A DNA stretch of 64,000 nucleotides from Acidimicrobiia bacterium (lineage in GTDB: Bacteria; Actinomycetota; Acidimicrobiia; Acidimicrobiales; AC-14), in the NCBI GenBank assembly GCA_023265045.1, contig JAHFUQ010000002.1, positions 1-64,000 on the forward strand, in the 5' to 3' direction. The position numbers were made by a program, and so were the translations under genes. Numbering within the stretch: the first letter of the stretch is position 1; the number at the start of each line of letters is the position of its first letter. Shown one piece after another: positions 8,227 through 16,852 of the stretch. A model generated the notes under the pieces. That model did no database searches, was not told the origin of the DNA, and saw only the letters and a list, made by a program, of their open reading frames with translations.

Positions 8227-9840
8227 TTACGCCGTCACGTCCGCCATGACCAGCGGCGGGCACTTGAGGTGCATGATCGAAGGGTCGCGGCCTACGACGT
8301 CGCCCGCCATCTCCAGCGCGTCGCGGAAGGTCGAAGCGGGTTTGAACCCGAGCCGGCGCACAGCCTTGGCGTCGCCGCCCACGATGATGACGCCGTTGGG
8401 GTGGAGGTGTTGCAAGGCGTGCGCGCCCCAGTACCACATGTAGAACGGGTGGACGCCGTGGTAGGCGTAGCTCGTCCGGTACAGGTGGATGTACCACGGG
8501 TCGGTGGCGAAGTCCTCCTCGTACTTGGCTTCAATCTCCAGCGGGTCAGTGGTCTCCGTGAGCACCTGCTCGAAGAAGTCGATGTAGCTCGGGTGGTGGA
8601 CGGGGTGGAACTCCCACGGCGTGGGGTGGCTCATGATCACGACCCCGTTCTGGCGAACCAGGGGCTTGCCCCGGTACAGGTTGAAGAAGTAGCCGAGCCC
8701 GAGGCACATGACGAGGATGGGGTTCATCACCGAGTTGACGTTGTACGGGCAAATGTACGGGAGGCCCATCGTCAGGATGTCGGCCTGACCCTCGACGGGC
8801 ACCATCTGCTGGCGGTAGACGGCTTCGGTCGTGACGGCGTGTACCGCCTCCACGTCGCCCGCGTTCACGCCCGTCATCCGGTGCGGCGCCTTGATGGACG
8901 AGAAGATCTGGCGCGACATCGGGCGCGGCGTGCGCTCGAGCGACTTCGACACCGCCAGGTAGGACGCCCGGTCGCGCGCCGCCCACTCCCACTCCCGTCG
9001 TTGCAGGAACCGGAATGCGGACGGGAAGGTGTCGTTGTTCAGGGTGGTCTCGATCTGGAAGACCTTCACGCCTTCGGTCTTCAACAACCGGCCCATGCGC
9101 CAGTTCGACGAGTGCAGCTCGGAGCGCTTCTGGTCCATGACCGAGCGGCTCTCCTGCAGGGTGCGGACATTGTGGTGGTGGCGCAGGCTGCGGTAGCTGG
9201 TGAGGCCGGTGCCCAGGCTCTTGTGCCCGCCGTCCATCGACACCAGGTTGATGTTGACGTAGACGAGCAGGTCGCTGGTCGCCGCCCGCTTGTTCATCTC
9301 CACCAGTTCGCCGTGTGCCGTCTGGCCCACGACCACGAGGTTGCTCGGGTCCTCGCCGTCGTGCTGTTGGAGGAGGCCGTGGGGCGCGAAGGCGTCGTAG
9401 ATGCGGTCGCCCAAGGCATGGCGGAGCTCGGCCTCGGTCATGCGGCGGTGAAGGCCAAGGGCGGCGATCAGCACGACGTCGTCGACGTGGGCCTCGGCCG
9501 CCATCTCCAGCACCGCTTCGATCACGCGCTGGCGGTTGTCGGGCCGGCGCATCGGCGGCAGGGGCAGGGACAGGTCGTCGAACGCGATCGTGAGCTTCAT
9601 GCCCGGCTTCAGGAGGGCGGGCAAGGGCTCGCTGTCACCGAGCGGGTTGAGCAGGGCGTAGCGGATCGCCGCGTCGGGGTCTTCGAGCGGGGGCAACGGC
9701 TCGTTGGGGTACAACACCCGGCTGCCCACGGGCAGCTTTTCGAGGTGGAAGCCCTCGCCGGCGTGGAAGAGGACGGGCGGCGTCGACCGGTCGACCTCCA
9801 AGACGAACCCGGGCCGGGTGTGCTGCCGGTGGTCGCTCAT
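8227..9840 (-). CDS. LarA-superfamily (DUF2088) protein, atypical active site
   Basis: 537 aa. The N-terminal half carries the lactate racemase LarA/DUF2088 fold pattern: FDDLSLPLPPMRRPDNR, then ALGLHRRMTEAELRHALG (the GxHRxxTxxE block, His near residue 133), then SMDGGHKSLGTGLTSY near 205-215, aligning with the LarA lysine loop (typically FxGGRKSVLPG). LarA's lysine carries the nickel-pincer cofactor. Here the Lys is kept, but the His ten residues before it in LarA is replaced by Ile and a His sits just before the Lys. So the fold assignment is good, but lactate racemization is unlikely. No larB/C/E cofactor genes are present. Within the lipid operon it may act on a hydroxy-acyl or polyol substrate; that is inference. 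Confidence 0.75.
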   Translation of the reverse strand: MSDHRQHTRPGFVLEVDRSTPPVLFHAGEGFHLEKLPVGSRVLYPNEPLPPLEDPDAAIRYALLNPLGDSEPLPALLKPGMKLTIAFDDLSLPLPPMRRPDNRQRVIEAVLEMAAEAHVDDVVLIAALGLHRRMTEAELRHALGDRIYDAFAPHGLLQQHDGEDPSNLVVVGQTAHGELVEMNKRAATSDLLVYVNINLVSMDGGHKSLGTGLTSYRSLRHHHNVRTLQESRSVMDQKRSELHSSNWRMGRLLKTEGVKVFQIETTLNNDTFPSAFRFLQRREWEWAARDRASYLAVSKSLERTPRPMSRQIFSSIKAPHRMTGVNAGDVEAVHAVTTEAVYRQQMVPVEGQADILTMGLPYICPYNVNSVMNPILVMCLGLGYFFNLYRGKPLVRQNGVVIMSHPTPWEFHPVHHPSYIDFFEQVLTETTDPLEIEAKYEEDFATDPWYIHLYRTSYAYHGVHPFYMWYWGAHALQHLHPNGVIIVGGDAKAVRRLGFKPASTFRDALEMAGDVVGRDPSIMHLKCPPLVMADVTA

Positions 9841-9922
9841 CTGGCTGTCGCCGAGCTCTCCGCGCAGTTGGTGGCGATGAGGCCCAATTGCGCGGAAACG
9901 TCGCTCTGGCGGTGGCGGTAGG

Positions 9923-11089
9923 TCACCGGCGCTTCTCTCCTCGTAGGTCGAAGGCCACTTTCACTGCGCCGCGGCGGCCGGCGTTGGCGGCGTGTTCGAT
10001 GGCTTCACGGTAGCGGTCGAGCGGGTAGGTAGCCGTGACCAGGCGCTCCAAGCGGGCCTCGGTGACCAGCTCGAAGGCCATCTCGAAGGTGGACCGGCCG
10101 GAGGGTTCGCGGCCGTACGCGTAGGACCCGCGCAAGGTGATCTGGCGCTGCCAGAGCGGCGTGAGGTCGACGGTGACCGTCGACGGCATGCCCAGCAGCA
10201 CGACCAGGCCGCCCGGGCGCACGACGGCCCAATCTTCGGCCACCGACGCCTCGGTGCCCACGCAGTCGATCACCACGTCGGCGCCCCCCGAGAGCCGGCC
10301 GCCGACGCGCAGCGACCCGGTGGTCCGCCGCACCGCCCGCCGGGTCTCGTCCGCTCCCACGACAACATCGGCGCCCAGCTCCGACGCCAACCGGCGCTGC
10401 TCGGGGTGTTTGGCGACGGCCAGCACGGTGCCCGGCGTCGAGAACCGCCGCAGGGCAGCGATGGTGCACAGGCCGAGGGTGCCGGCGCCGAGGACCAGCA
10501 CCGTGCCGCCGTTGACCGCCCCGGCGCCGTGGATCGCGCACGCGGCGGGCTCCACCATCACCGCGGCCTCGTCGCTCATACCCTCGGGGACGGCGTGGAG
10601 CTGGCTCTCGTGGGCCACCAAGCCGGTCGACCACCCGCCCCCGGTGTCGGTGCAGTACCCGATCTGCAGCCCGGGCTCGATGGACCCGAACGAGATCCGC
10701 TCGCAGCAGTCGTGTCGACCTGTCGCGCAGGCGGCGCACCGCGGCTGCACCCCCCGCGCCACGCACCCCAGCACCGGCTCGAGCACAACCCGCTGGGAGG
10801 CGTCGCCGTCCAGCTCGCCGACAACCTCGTGGCCAGGCACGAACGGGAACGACACGACCGGCTCGAAGTAGCGCGACACGTGGCCGTCGATGGTCGCCAG
10901 GTCGGACCCGCATATGCCCGCGAGCCGGGGACGCACCCGGCGCCATCCCGGCCCGGGCAGCGGCGGCTCGTCGATCTCGGTCAATGTCAGCGGCCCCACC
11001 CGCGCCCCCAGCCCGGGCGCCAGCGATCCCGCGACCCACGCCGCCGCGTACCGCGGCAGCGACCGTTCGAACCGCAGGGCGCGGGTCAT
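9923..11089 (-). CDS. Zinc-dependent medium-chain alcohol dehydrogenase
   Basis: 388 aa from ATG 11089, which overlaps the FAR/HAD stop as ATGA; the 506-aa track ORF is over-extended. Features in order: catalytic zinc site GICGSD with VPGHEVVGEL, structural zinc-type Cys cluster (QPRCAACATGRHDCC), then a Rossmann NAD(P)-binding motif VLVLGAGTLGL with DVVIDCVGTE. Length and motifs are those of MDR/threonine-dehydrogenase-like enzymes. Coupled to the acyl-CoA reductase upstream, it may interconvert a fatty aldehyde and alcohol, or oxidise a polyol head group. The 82-bp gap to the LarA-like gene is the largest in the operon. Confidence 0.9.
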   Translation of the reverse strand: MTRALRFERSLPRYAAAWVAGSLAPGLGARVGPLTLTEIDEPPLPGPGWRRVRPRLAGICGSDLATIDGHVSRYFEPVVSFPFVPGHEVVGELDGDASQRVVLEPVLGCVARGVQPRCAACATGRHDCCERISFGSIEPGLQIGYCTDTGGGWSTGLVAHESQLHAVPEGMSDEAAVMVEPAACAIHGAGAVNGGTVLVLGAGTLGLCTIAALRRFSTPGTVLAVAKHPEQRRLASELGADVVVGADETRRAVRRTTGSLRVGGRLSGGADVVIDCVGTEASVAEDWAVVRPGGLVVLLGMPSTVTVDLTPLWQRQITLRGSYAYGREPSGRSTFEMAFELVTEARLERLVTATYPLDRYREAIEHAANAGRRGAVKVAFDLRGEKRR

Positions 11090-13446
11090 ACCCGCTCCGC
11101 CCGGTCGCCGCGGAGGCGGCCCCGCAGGTCCACCGGGCGCGGCGCCAACGGCAGCGGGGGGCGCAGCGGCCCGGCCGGGGCCTTGGTCCACTGCTCCACG
11201 TGCCAGCCCCGCTTGCGGGCGATGGCGGCCAGCTTCGGTTCGGCGTTGACGGCCACAGGGAACCCGACCGCCTCCAGCATGGGGAGGTCGCTGGCCGAGT
11301 CGGCGTAGGCGACCGACTCCGACATCAGCAAGTCGCGTGCCGCCGCATATTCGGCCATGACCAGGGCCCGGGCCTCGCCCGTCGGCGGGACGTCGACCAG
11401 CTCGCCGGTGAGCTTGCCGTCCTTCTCGGCCATCGTCGCGCACACCACGTCGTCGAACAGCGGCCGCAGCGGCTCGATGGCGAAGTCAAGCGCCCCCGTG
11501 ATGAGGACGGTCTTGGTGCCCGCCCGGCGGTGCTCGCGCACCCGGCGGAACCCGGCCGGGAACGACTTGGTGAGCAGGAGGTCGCTGAACAGCTCCCACG
11601 CGTCCTCCCGCAGGCGGGCCACCGTCGCGCCTTCGTACCGCCGGTAGAAGTGGCGCAGGAAGTCGCCCCGGTCCTTGCGGTCCAGCGCCCACAGGCTGGG
11701 CGCGGCGCGCAGCATGCGGGCCACGAAGCGCGTGCGCTCCTCGTCGGGCATGCGGCGGGTGGCGAGCCATGCGTACGACTCGACGACGTTGGACGCGATC
11801 AGGGTGTTCTCGAGGTCGAAGGCGGCGAAGTGCCGTTCGGGCGAGAGGACGGCGCGGCGGGTGCGTTCCTCGCGTGACAACCCTTCCCGCTTGGCGCCCG
11901 AAGTCCGCACCCGAGCCTGCTTGACGATGGACGGCATGTGGATCGTCTGGACGTAGCGGGCCCAGTCGATGACAGCGGTGTCGAAGGCGAACTCGGCCTG
12001 GTCCGCCTCGTCGAGCCCGTCCCACAACGCCCGCAGGCGAGCGTCGTCGAAGATCGCCTCGGTCTCCGCGTACGCGCCGTAGAGCTTGACGTAGCCGCGG
12101 GCCCGCTCGGCGTCGCTGCGCTTCTCCTCGACCCGTCCGCTGACCTCGGCCCGCTCGCCCCTGATGGGCAAGGCGCCGAGCGCCCTCTCGGCGCCCTTGA
12201 GGAGCTTGATGCCCTGCTCCAGCTGGCGCTGCACCCGCCCCCGCCCGCCGAAGGACCATTTGGGGACGACGATGGGCTGCCCGCGCGTGTCGTACAGCGG
12301 GTGCGCGCCGAAGTACTCGCGGACGAGGTCGACCAATTCGTCGTAGCGCAACGGGTTCCGGGCGCCCGTGGCGACCTGGTAGACCTCGACATCCCCGCTT
12401 GGCGCTGGGCCCCGCGCCGCCACGGCCAACAACGCCGAGACGACGAAGTCGACCGGGATCACGTCGACCACGCTTTCGGGGATGCCGGGGAACTCCTTCA
12501 GCAGGCCCCGGCCGTACGAGATGATCACCGGCTCGGCCATGCGGAAGCCGCGGATCCAGCCCGGGTGCGGGTCCGCCCACGCCGACTCGATGATCGACGG
12601 ACGGACGATCGTGAGGGGTACGTCGCCGCGCGTCTCGACCGCGGCCCGTTCGGCCAGCGCCTTGGTGTAGGCGTAGGCGTCTGGCCACCCCAGCGTCTGC
12701 GCCCGCGCCCGGCCCATTTCGACCAAGCGGTCGGCGACCCACTGTTCGCGCAGGCGCTCGGCCTTGGTGGCGAGCAGCGGAGGACCGGCGGCGCCCAGCT
12801 CTTGGCGCGCCTCCTTGGCGAACTGCTCCAGCAACTCGGGACGGCGGCTCTCGGCCTCGCTGTCGCCCCGAGCCCGGCGGGCGGCGTCGACCTCGCCGCG
12901 CCAGGCCACGTCGGTCGAGAACGGCGTCTCCGAGAGCACCGCCTCCGGCGCCCGGCCTCGGCGGGTCCCCGCCACATAGGCGGTCGAGACGGCGACCAGG
13001 TGCGGCGTCGCGCCCGCCTCGTTCAACACGTCGAGGACCCGTTTGGACCCGAGGAGGTTGACCTCGACGGCCCGGTCCAGGGGAGCGTCGAAGCTCACCA
13101 GGGCGGCGGAATGGATGACCGTGTCGCAGCCGGCCAGGGCGGCGCGGCCCTCGTCGTCCAGGCCCAGCCCGTCGACGGCCACGTCGCCGGCGATGACCTG
13201 AACGCGGGAGGCGATCTCGGCGTCGAACCGGTCGCCCAGCGCGGCCTTCAGCCGGGCGAACGCGTCGTTGCCGAAGATCTCCCGTCTGGCCCGCTGAGCC
13301 GGCGTGGTGCGCCGCCCGGCGCGGACGACGAGCACGAGCTGGCAGCCGGGCACGGCCCGCAGCAGACGCTCGACCAACGCCGTGCCGAGGAAGCCGGTGG
13401 CCCCCGTAATCGCGACTCGTCGCCCGTTCAGGGTGTCCTGGATCAC
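11086..13446 (-). CDS. Fatty acyl-CoA/thioester reductase fused to HAD-IB phosphatase
   Basis: 786 aa from GTG 13446; GTG 13470 is in frame but adds residues the family lacks. The N-terminal part is a 'male-sterility' NAD-binding_4 reductase: GATGFLGTALVERLL nucleotide site at 15-21, YAYTKALAE (YxxxK catalytic pair, about 258), VRPSIIES. Such reductases turn acyl-CoA or acyl-thioester into aldehyde or alcohol. The C-terminal 250 residues are a HAD-IB (phosphoserine-phosphatase-like) domain with motif I AFDLENTLIA (about 542) and motif III YADSASDLPMLEAVG. The second catalytic acid of motif I is Glu rather than Asp. PlsC-partnered HAD-IB domains often act on lysophosphatidate-type phosphate. 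First gene of the lipid operon, divergent from the beta-propeller gene with only about 46 bp between starts. Confidence 0.88.
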   Translation of the reverse strand: MIQDTLNGRRVAITGATGFLGTALVERLLRAVPGCQLVLVVRAGRRTTPAQRARREIFGNDAFARLKAALGDRFDAEIASRVQVIAGDVAVDGLGLDDEGRAALAGCDTVIHSAALVSFDAPLDRAVEVNLLGSKRVLDVLNEAGATPHLVAVSTAYVAGTRRGRAPEAVLSETPFSTDVAWRGEVDAARRARGDSEAESRRPELLEQFAKEARQELGAAGPPLLATKAERLREQWVADRLVEMGRARAQTLGWPDAYAYTKALAERAAVETRGDVPLTIVRPSIIESAWADPHPGWIRGFRMAEPVIISYGRGLLKEFPGIPESVVDVIPVDFVVSALLAVAARGPAPSGDVEVYQVATGARNPLRYDELVDLVREYFGAHPLYDTRGQPIVVPKWSFGGRGRVQRQLEQGIKLLKGAERALGALPIRGERAEVSGRVEEKRSDAERARGYVKLYGAYAETEAIFDDARLRALWDGLDEADQAEFAFDTAVIDWARYVQTIHMPSIVKQARVRTSGAKREGLSREERTRRAVLSPERHFAAFDLENTLIASNVVESYAWLATRRMPDEERTRFVARMLRAAPSLWALDRKDRGDFLRHFYRRYEGATVARLREDAWELFSDLLLTKSFPAGFRRVREHRRAGTKTVLITGALDFAIEPLRPLFDDVVCATMAEKDGKLTGELVDVPPTGEARALVMAEYAAARDLLMSESVAYADSASDLPMLEAVGFPVAVNAEPKLAAIARKRGWHVEQWTKAPAGPLRPPLPLAPRPVDLRGRLRGDRAERV

Positions 13447-13492
13447 TCCCGCATCTCTAGCAGGACCCACCGCAGCCCGTCGGCGTTACATA

Positions 13493-15028
13493 ATGGCGGG
13501 CTTGGAGGGGACCCGGCGGGGATGGGGTCGGCTGGTTCTAGCCGGCGCGCTCCTGAACGCGTCCCCTGCCGCCTGCACGACCAGGCTGGCGAGCGAAGAG
13601 GCGATCTCGGCCACCACCTCCACCACTCAGCTCGCCACGCCCTCGACATCGGCGGCGACATCGGCGGCTACATCGGCGGCGACCGCGAGCGCCCCTCCGC
13701 CCGCGGCGGTCCGGGCCGCCGCCACCCCGGCGCCCGTCGTTCCCGGCCTGCTCACCTTCCGCGGCAACGCCACCCGTACCTACTACGGCCAGGGACCGGT
13801 GCCGGCGGCGCCGAGCGTCCTGCGCCGGTTCCCCGACCAGCCGATGTGCTCGGACTCGCTCGACTACGGCGTCGTCCTGAAGTGGTGCGGGACGGGCTGG
13901 ACCGGCCAGCCCGCCGTCTTCGAGCGCCAGGGCAAGACGTGGCTGGTCTTCGGGGCGTACGACGGGGCGGTGCACTTCCTCGACGCCGACACGGGCCAGC
14001 GCCTCCTCGCCGACTTCCCCACCGGGGACCTCATCAAGGGGTCGGTCACCGTCGACCCCGACGGGTACCCGCTGATCTACATCGGCTCCCGCGACAACTA
14101 CCTCCGGGTCATCGCCCTCGACCGGCCCGCCCCGACCGAACTGTGGAAGCTGAACGCCTACGCCGTCAGCCCGACGCTGTGGAACGACGACTGGGACGGC
14201 TCGCCTCTCGTGAAGGACGACTACCTCTTCGAGGGCGGCGAGAACAGCCAGCTGCACATCGTCAAGCTTCACCGGGCCTACGGCGCCGACGGCAAGGTCA
14301 CCGTGGCCCCCGAACTCGTCTTCCATGCCCCCGGTTGGGACGACGAGCTCCTTGCCGACGTGGGCGACGGCGACGTCTCGATCGAAAGCTCGGTCGCTCT
14401 CTTCGGCAACACCCTGTACTTCGCCAACTCCGGCGGCCTGGTGCAGGGGTGGGACATCTCCGGCCTCAAAGACGGCGTCGCGCCCACCCGCACGTTCCGG
14501 TTCTGGACCGGCGACGACACCGACGCCACCGTTGTCGTCGACAACGAGGGAATGCTCTACGTCGCGTCCGAATGGGAACGCCACAACACGCGGTCCCGCC
14601 AGGTGGGCCAGATCATCAAACTCGACCCCCGGCGGGAGCGGCCGCTGGTGTGGTCGATTGCGGACCAGGGGACCGGGGACGAGGACGCCGGTGTCTGGGC
14701 CACGCCCGCGCTCTACCGAGACCTCGTCATCGTCCCGACCAACGGCGGCCGGCTCCTTGGCATCGACCGCCAGACCGGCGCCATCCGGTGGACGAAGGCG
14801 CTGGCCGACCCGACGTGGCAGTCACCCGTGGTGGTCGACGCGGTGCTCATCCAGGGGGACTGCAACGGCGTCCTGCACGCTTACGACCTCGCGAACACCG
14901 CGATCGACCCGCCCGAGCTGTGGACGCTGCGGCTGGGCGGGTGCATCGAGTCGACGCCCGCCGTCTGGAAGGGCCGGATCTACGTCGGCACCCGCGCCGG
15001 GTTCGTCCTCACCGCCGGCGACCGGTGA
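13493..15028 (+). CDS. Secreted PQQ-like (BamB-type) beta-propeller protein
   Basis: 511 aa from ATG 13493; the track's earlier start at 13304 overlaps the divergent gene. An N-terminal hydrophobic stretch (RLVLAGALLNASPAAC) ends in Cys, so it may be a lipoprotein, though the lipobox is weak. An Ala/Thr/Ser-rich low-complexity linker follows to about residue 80. The rest shows repeated WD/PQQ-type blades: YDGAVHFLDADTGQRL, IYIGSRDNYLRVIALD, GGRLLGIDRQTGAIRW, CNGVLHAYDL, GRIYVGTRAGFVLT. There are no catalytic dehydrogenase residues or Cys-Cys pair of PQQ enzymes, so a structural or binding role is likelier. ACATAATGG just before the ATG could allow leaderless expression. Converges directly on the sialidase-like gene. 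Confidence 0.8.
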   Translation: MAGLEGTRRGWGRLVLAGALLNASPAACTTRLASEEAISATTSTTQLATPSTSAATSAATSAATASAPPPAAVRAAATPAPVVPGLLTFRGNATRTYYGQGPVPAAPSVLRRFPDQPMCSDSLDYGVVLKWCGTGWTGQPAVFERQGKTWLVFGAYDGAVHFLDADTGQRLLADFPTGDLIKGSVTVDPDGYPLIYIGSRDNYLRVIALDRPAPTELWKLNAYAVSPTLWNDDWDGSPLVKDDYLFEGGENSQLHIVKLHRAYGADGKVTVAPELVFHAPGWDDELLADVGDGDVSIESSVALFGNTLYFANSGGLVQGWDISGLKDGVAPTRTFRFWTGDDTDATVVVDNEGMLYVASEWERHNTRSRQVGQIIKLDPRRERPLVWSIADQGTGDEDAGVWATPALYRDLVIVPTNGGRLLGIDRQTGAIRWTKALADPTWQSPVVVDAVLIQGDCNGVLHAYDLANTAIDPPELWTLRLGGCIESTPAVWKGRIYVGTRAGFVLTAGDR

Positions 15029-16642
15029 TCACGCGGCGGGGGCAGGCGTGCGGTCGCGCCGCGACAGCAGGAAGACGACCCCCATCGCCAGGCCCATGCC
15101 GATGGCGATGCCAGCGGCGATGAGGATCGGGCTCGGCACGCCGGAGTCCTTCTTCTTGGCGGCCCCGAAGGCGGCGTCGTCGAACACGATCGTGGCGAAG
15201 TAGGTGTCGTCGGCCGAGGCCGCGTTGAGGCCGTTGCGGCTGTCCTGCCAGGTGATGTAGGCGGCGTCGTCGGTGGAGGCGAGGCTCAGGGGGCCGTGGA
15301 CGTGGTTGTTGTTCGACCACACGCCGTAGTTGCGGTCGATGATCCGGTCGTTGACCTTGAGCTCCTTCGACCACGTCTTGCCGGCGTCGGTGGAGTACCG
15401 GTGGTAGATGTCCTGCATGCCGCCGCAGTTGCCGCCGGGGCAGTCTCCTTCCGGGGCCGGGCTGTTGCGGAAGTCGTACCACGCGATGTCGATGCGGCCG
15501 TTGGGCGCGACGGCGAGACCCGGGTCGTAGTGCTGGACGTTGACCAGCGCCGAGTCGGTGTTGATCACTTGCCGGTCGGTCCAGGTCTTGCCTGAGTCGT
15601 AGGACGCCCGGAAGTAGATGTCGCGGTCGTCCGCGGGGCGGACGGCACGCGGGTTGGGGTTGCCGTACCAGGTCACGTACAGGTTGTTGTTGGCCGGGTC
15701 GGCCCTGAGGGCCCACTTCCGGTCGAAGGAGAAGCCGGCGTTGCCCTGGTCGACCTCGTTGGCGTCGGTCCACGTGGCGCCGTGGTCAGACGAGGCGCGG
15801 TGGAGCACGGTGCGGATCGGCGCCGGCGCGGCGGGGTCAGTGCCCGCCGGCACCCGGCCGCGGCCGGGGAAGACGACGTGGACGACGCCCTTGCCGTCGA
15901 CCGCGGGGCGGGCGTCGTAGGACCCTTGGGGGTCGCCCTCGCGCAGGCTGAACGGCTTGGCGAAGGTCTTGCCGCCGTCGGACGACGAGGCGATGAGGGC
16001 CTTGTTGCCGGAAGGGTTGTCGTCGTTGGTGTGGAACTGCATCCACGAGACGTAGACGAACCGCGGGTCGTTGGGGTCGACGGCCACCCACGGGCGGTCG
16101 TTGCGCTTGAGCCCGCGGTCGGCTTCGGGGGCCTCCGGCGCGTCCCACACCTTGACGGTCGTGAACGTGGCGCCGTCGTCGTTCGACTTGGCCAGGAAGA
16201 CGTGCATGGGCCGGTCCGGCTTCGGCAGGTTGCTGAAGCGGGGGTCGTTGGCCTGGAAGGCCATGTAAAGGACCCCGTTCTTGTCGTACGCCATGGTGTG
16301 GTCGATGTTTGAGTCCGGGTTGCCGCACGCGTCGACCCACGGCTTGGTCATGGGGTCCCCGCCCGGCTCCCAGGACCGGCCATTGGTCGTCGACCGGTAG
16401 ACGTTGAGGACCTTCTTGTTCCTGGCGTCACAGTCGGCGATCACGAGGATCCCGTTGTTCGGGTTCCGCGCGATCTGGGGCGTGGAGTACCCCCGAGTCG
16501 GGTTGGGATCGGTGCTCACCTGCACCGCCGCCGTGACCCACGGGTCCTTGGTGGCCACCGCTCCGGAGGCGCCCGGTATGACGGCCGACGCCACGATCAT
16601 CCCCGCCGCCACCGCCGTCCACGAACGCACCAATGGACGCAT
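15029..16642 (-). CDS. Sialidase-like Asp-box (BNR) beta-propeller, C-terminally membrane anchored
   Basis: 537 aa from ATG 16642 with an AGGGGGG SD; the track's 770-aa ORF runs into antisense sequence. A signal peptide (SWTAVAAGMIVASAVIPGASGA) is followed by at least six Asp-box-like repeats (SxDxGxxW/F): TTNGRSWEP, SNDDGATFTT, SSDGGKTFAK, SSDHGATWTD, SYDSGKTWTD, STDAGKTWSK. A C-terminal helix (ILIAAGIAIGMGLAMGVVFLL) and RRDR end anchor it in the membrane. Asp-box propellers include exo-alpha-sialidases, but the catalytic Arg triad and Tyr/Glu pair cannot be assigned by eye, so enzymatic activity is unproven. Divergent from the M23 peptidase gene. Confidence 0.82.
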   Translation of the reverse strand: MRPLVRSWTAVAAGMIVASAVIPGASGAVATKDPWVTAAVQVSTDPNPTRGYSTPQIARNPNNGILVIADCDARNKKVLNVYRSTTNGRSWEPGGDPMTKPWVDACGNPDSNIDHTMAYDKNGVLYMAFQANDPRFSNLPKPDRPMHVFLAKSNDDGATFTTVKVWDAPEAPEADRGLKRNDRPWVAVDPNDPRFVYVSWMQFHTNDDNPSGNKALIASSSDGGKTFAKPFSLREGDPQGSYDARPAVDGKGVVHVVFPGRGRVPAGTDPAAPAPIRTVLHRASSDHGATWTDANEVDQGNAGFSFDRKWALRADPANNNLYVTWYGNPNPRAVRPADDRDIYFRASYDSGKTWTDRQVINTDSALVNVQHYDPGLAVAPNGRIDIAWYDFRNSPAPEGDCPGGNCGGMQDIYHRYSTDAGKTWSKELKVNDRIIDRNYGVWSNNNHVHGPLSLASTDDAAYITWQDSRNGLNAASADDTYFATIVFDDAAFGAAKKKDSGVPSPILIAAGIAIGMGLAMGVVFLLSRRDRTPAPAA

Positions 16643-16852
16643 TTCAATCCCCCCTGCGTTGCCCACCAATGGCGCGCACGCTAGCGAACGCGCCGCCAGC
16701 GCGCCCAGGGCGCCCGGGTTGGGTGTCACGCCTGCGGCCAGGCGGCCGTGCGGGTGGGCTGGCGAACGGTTCCCCTGTTGCGGGCGTGGCTCCAGTTGGC
16801 TGCTGTTGCTGGTGTTGCTACCGTGCACGGAGTGGGTAGAGGGGGGCGGATC

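Noticed and set aside
8227-9840. Annotation as lactate racemase
   Set aside because: The LarA fold is clear, but the His expected ten residues before the cofactor lysine is missing and no LarBCE genes are near, so only a superfamily name is given.
11938-15123. 1061-aa plus-strand ORF spanning the FAR/HAD gene and the beta-propeller
   Set aside because: It crosses two well-supported genes in a shadow frame and has no recognisable domain.
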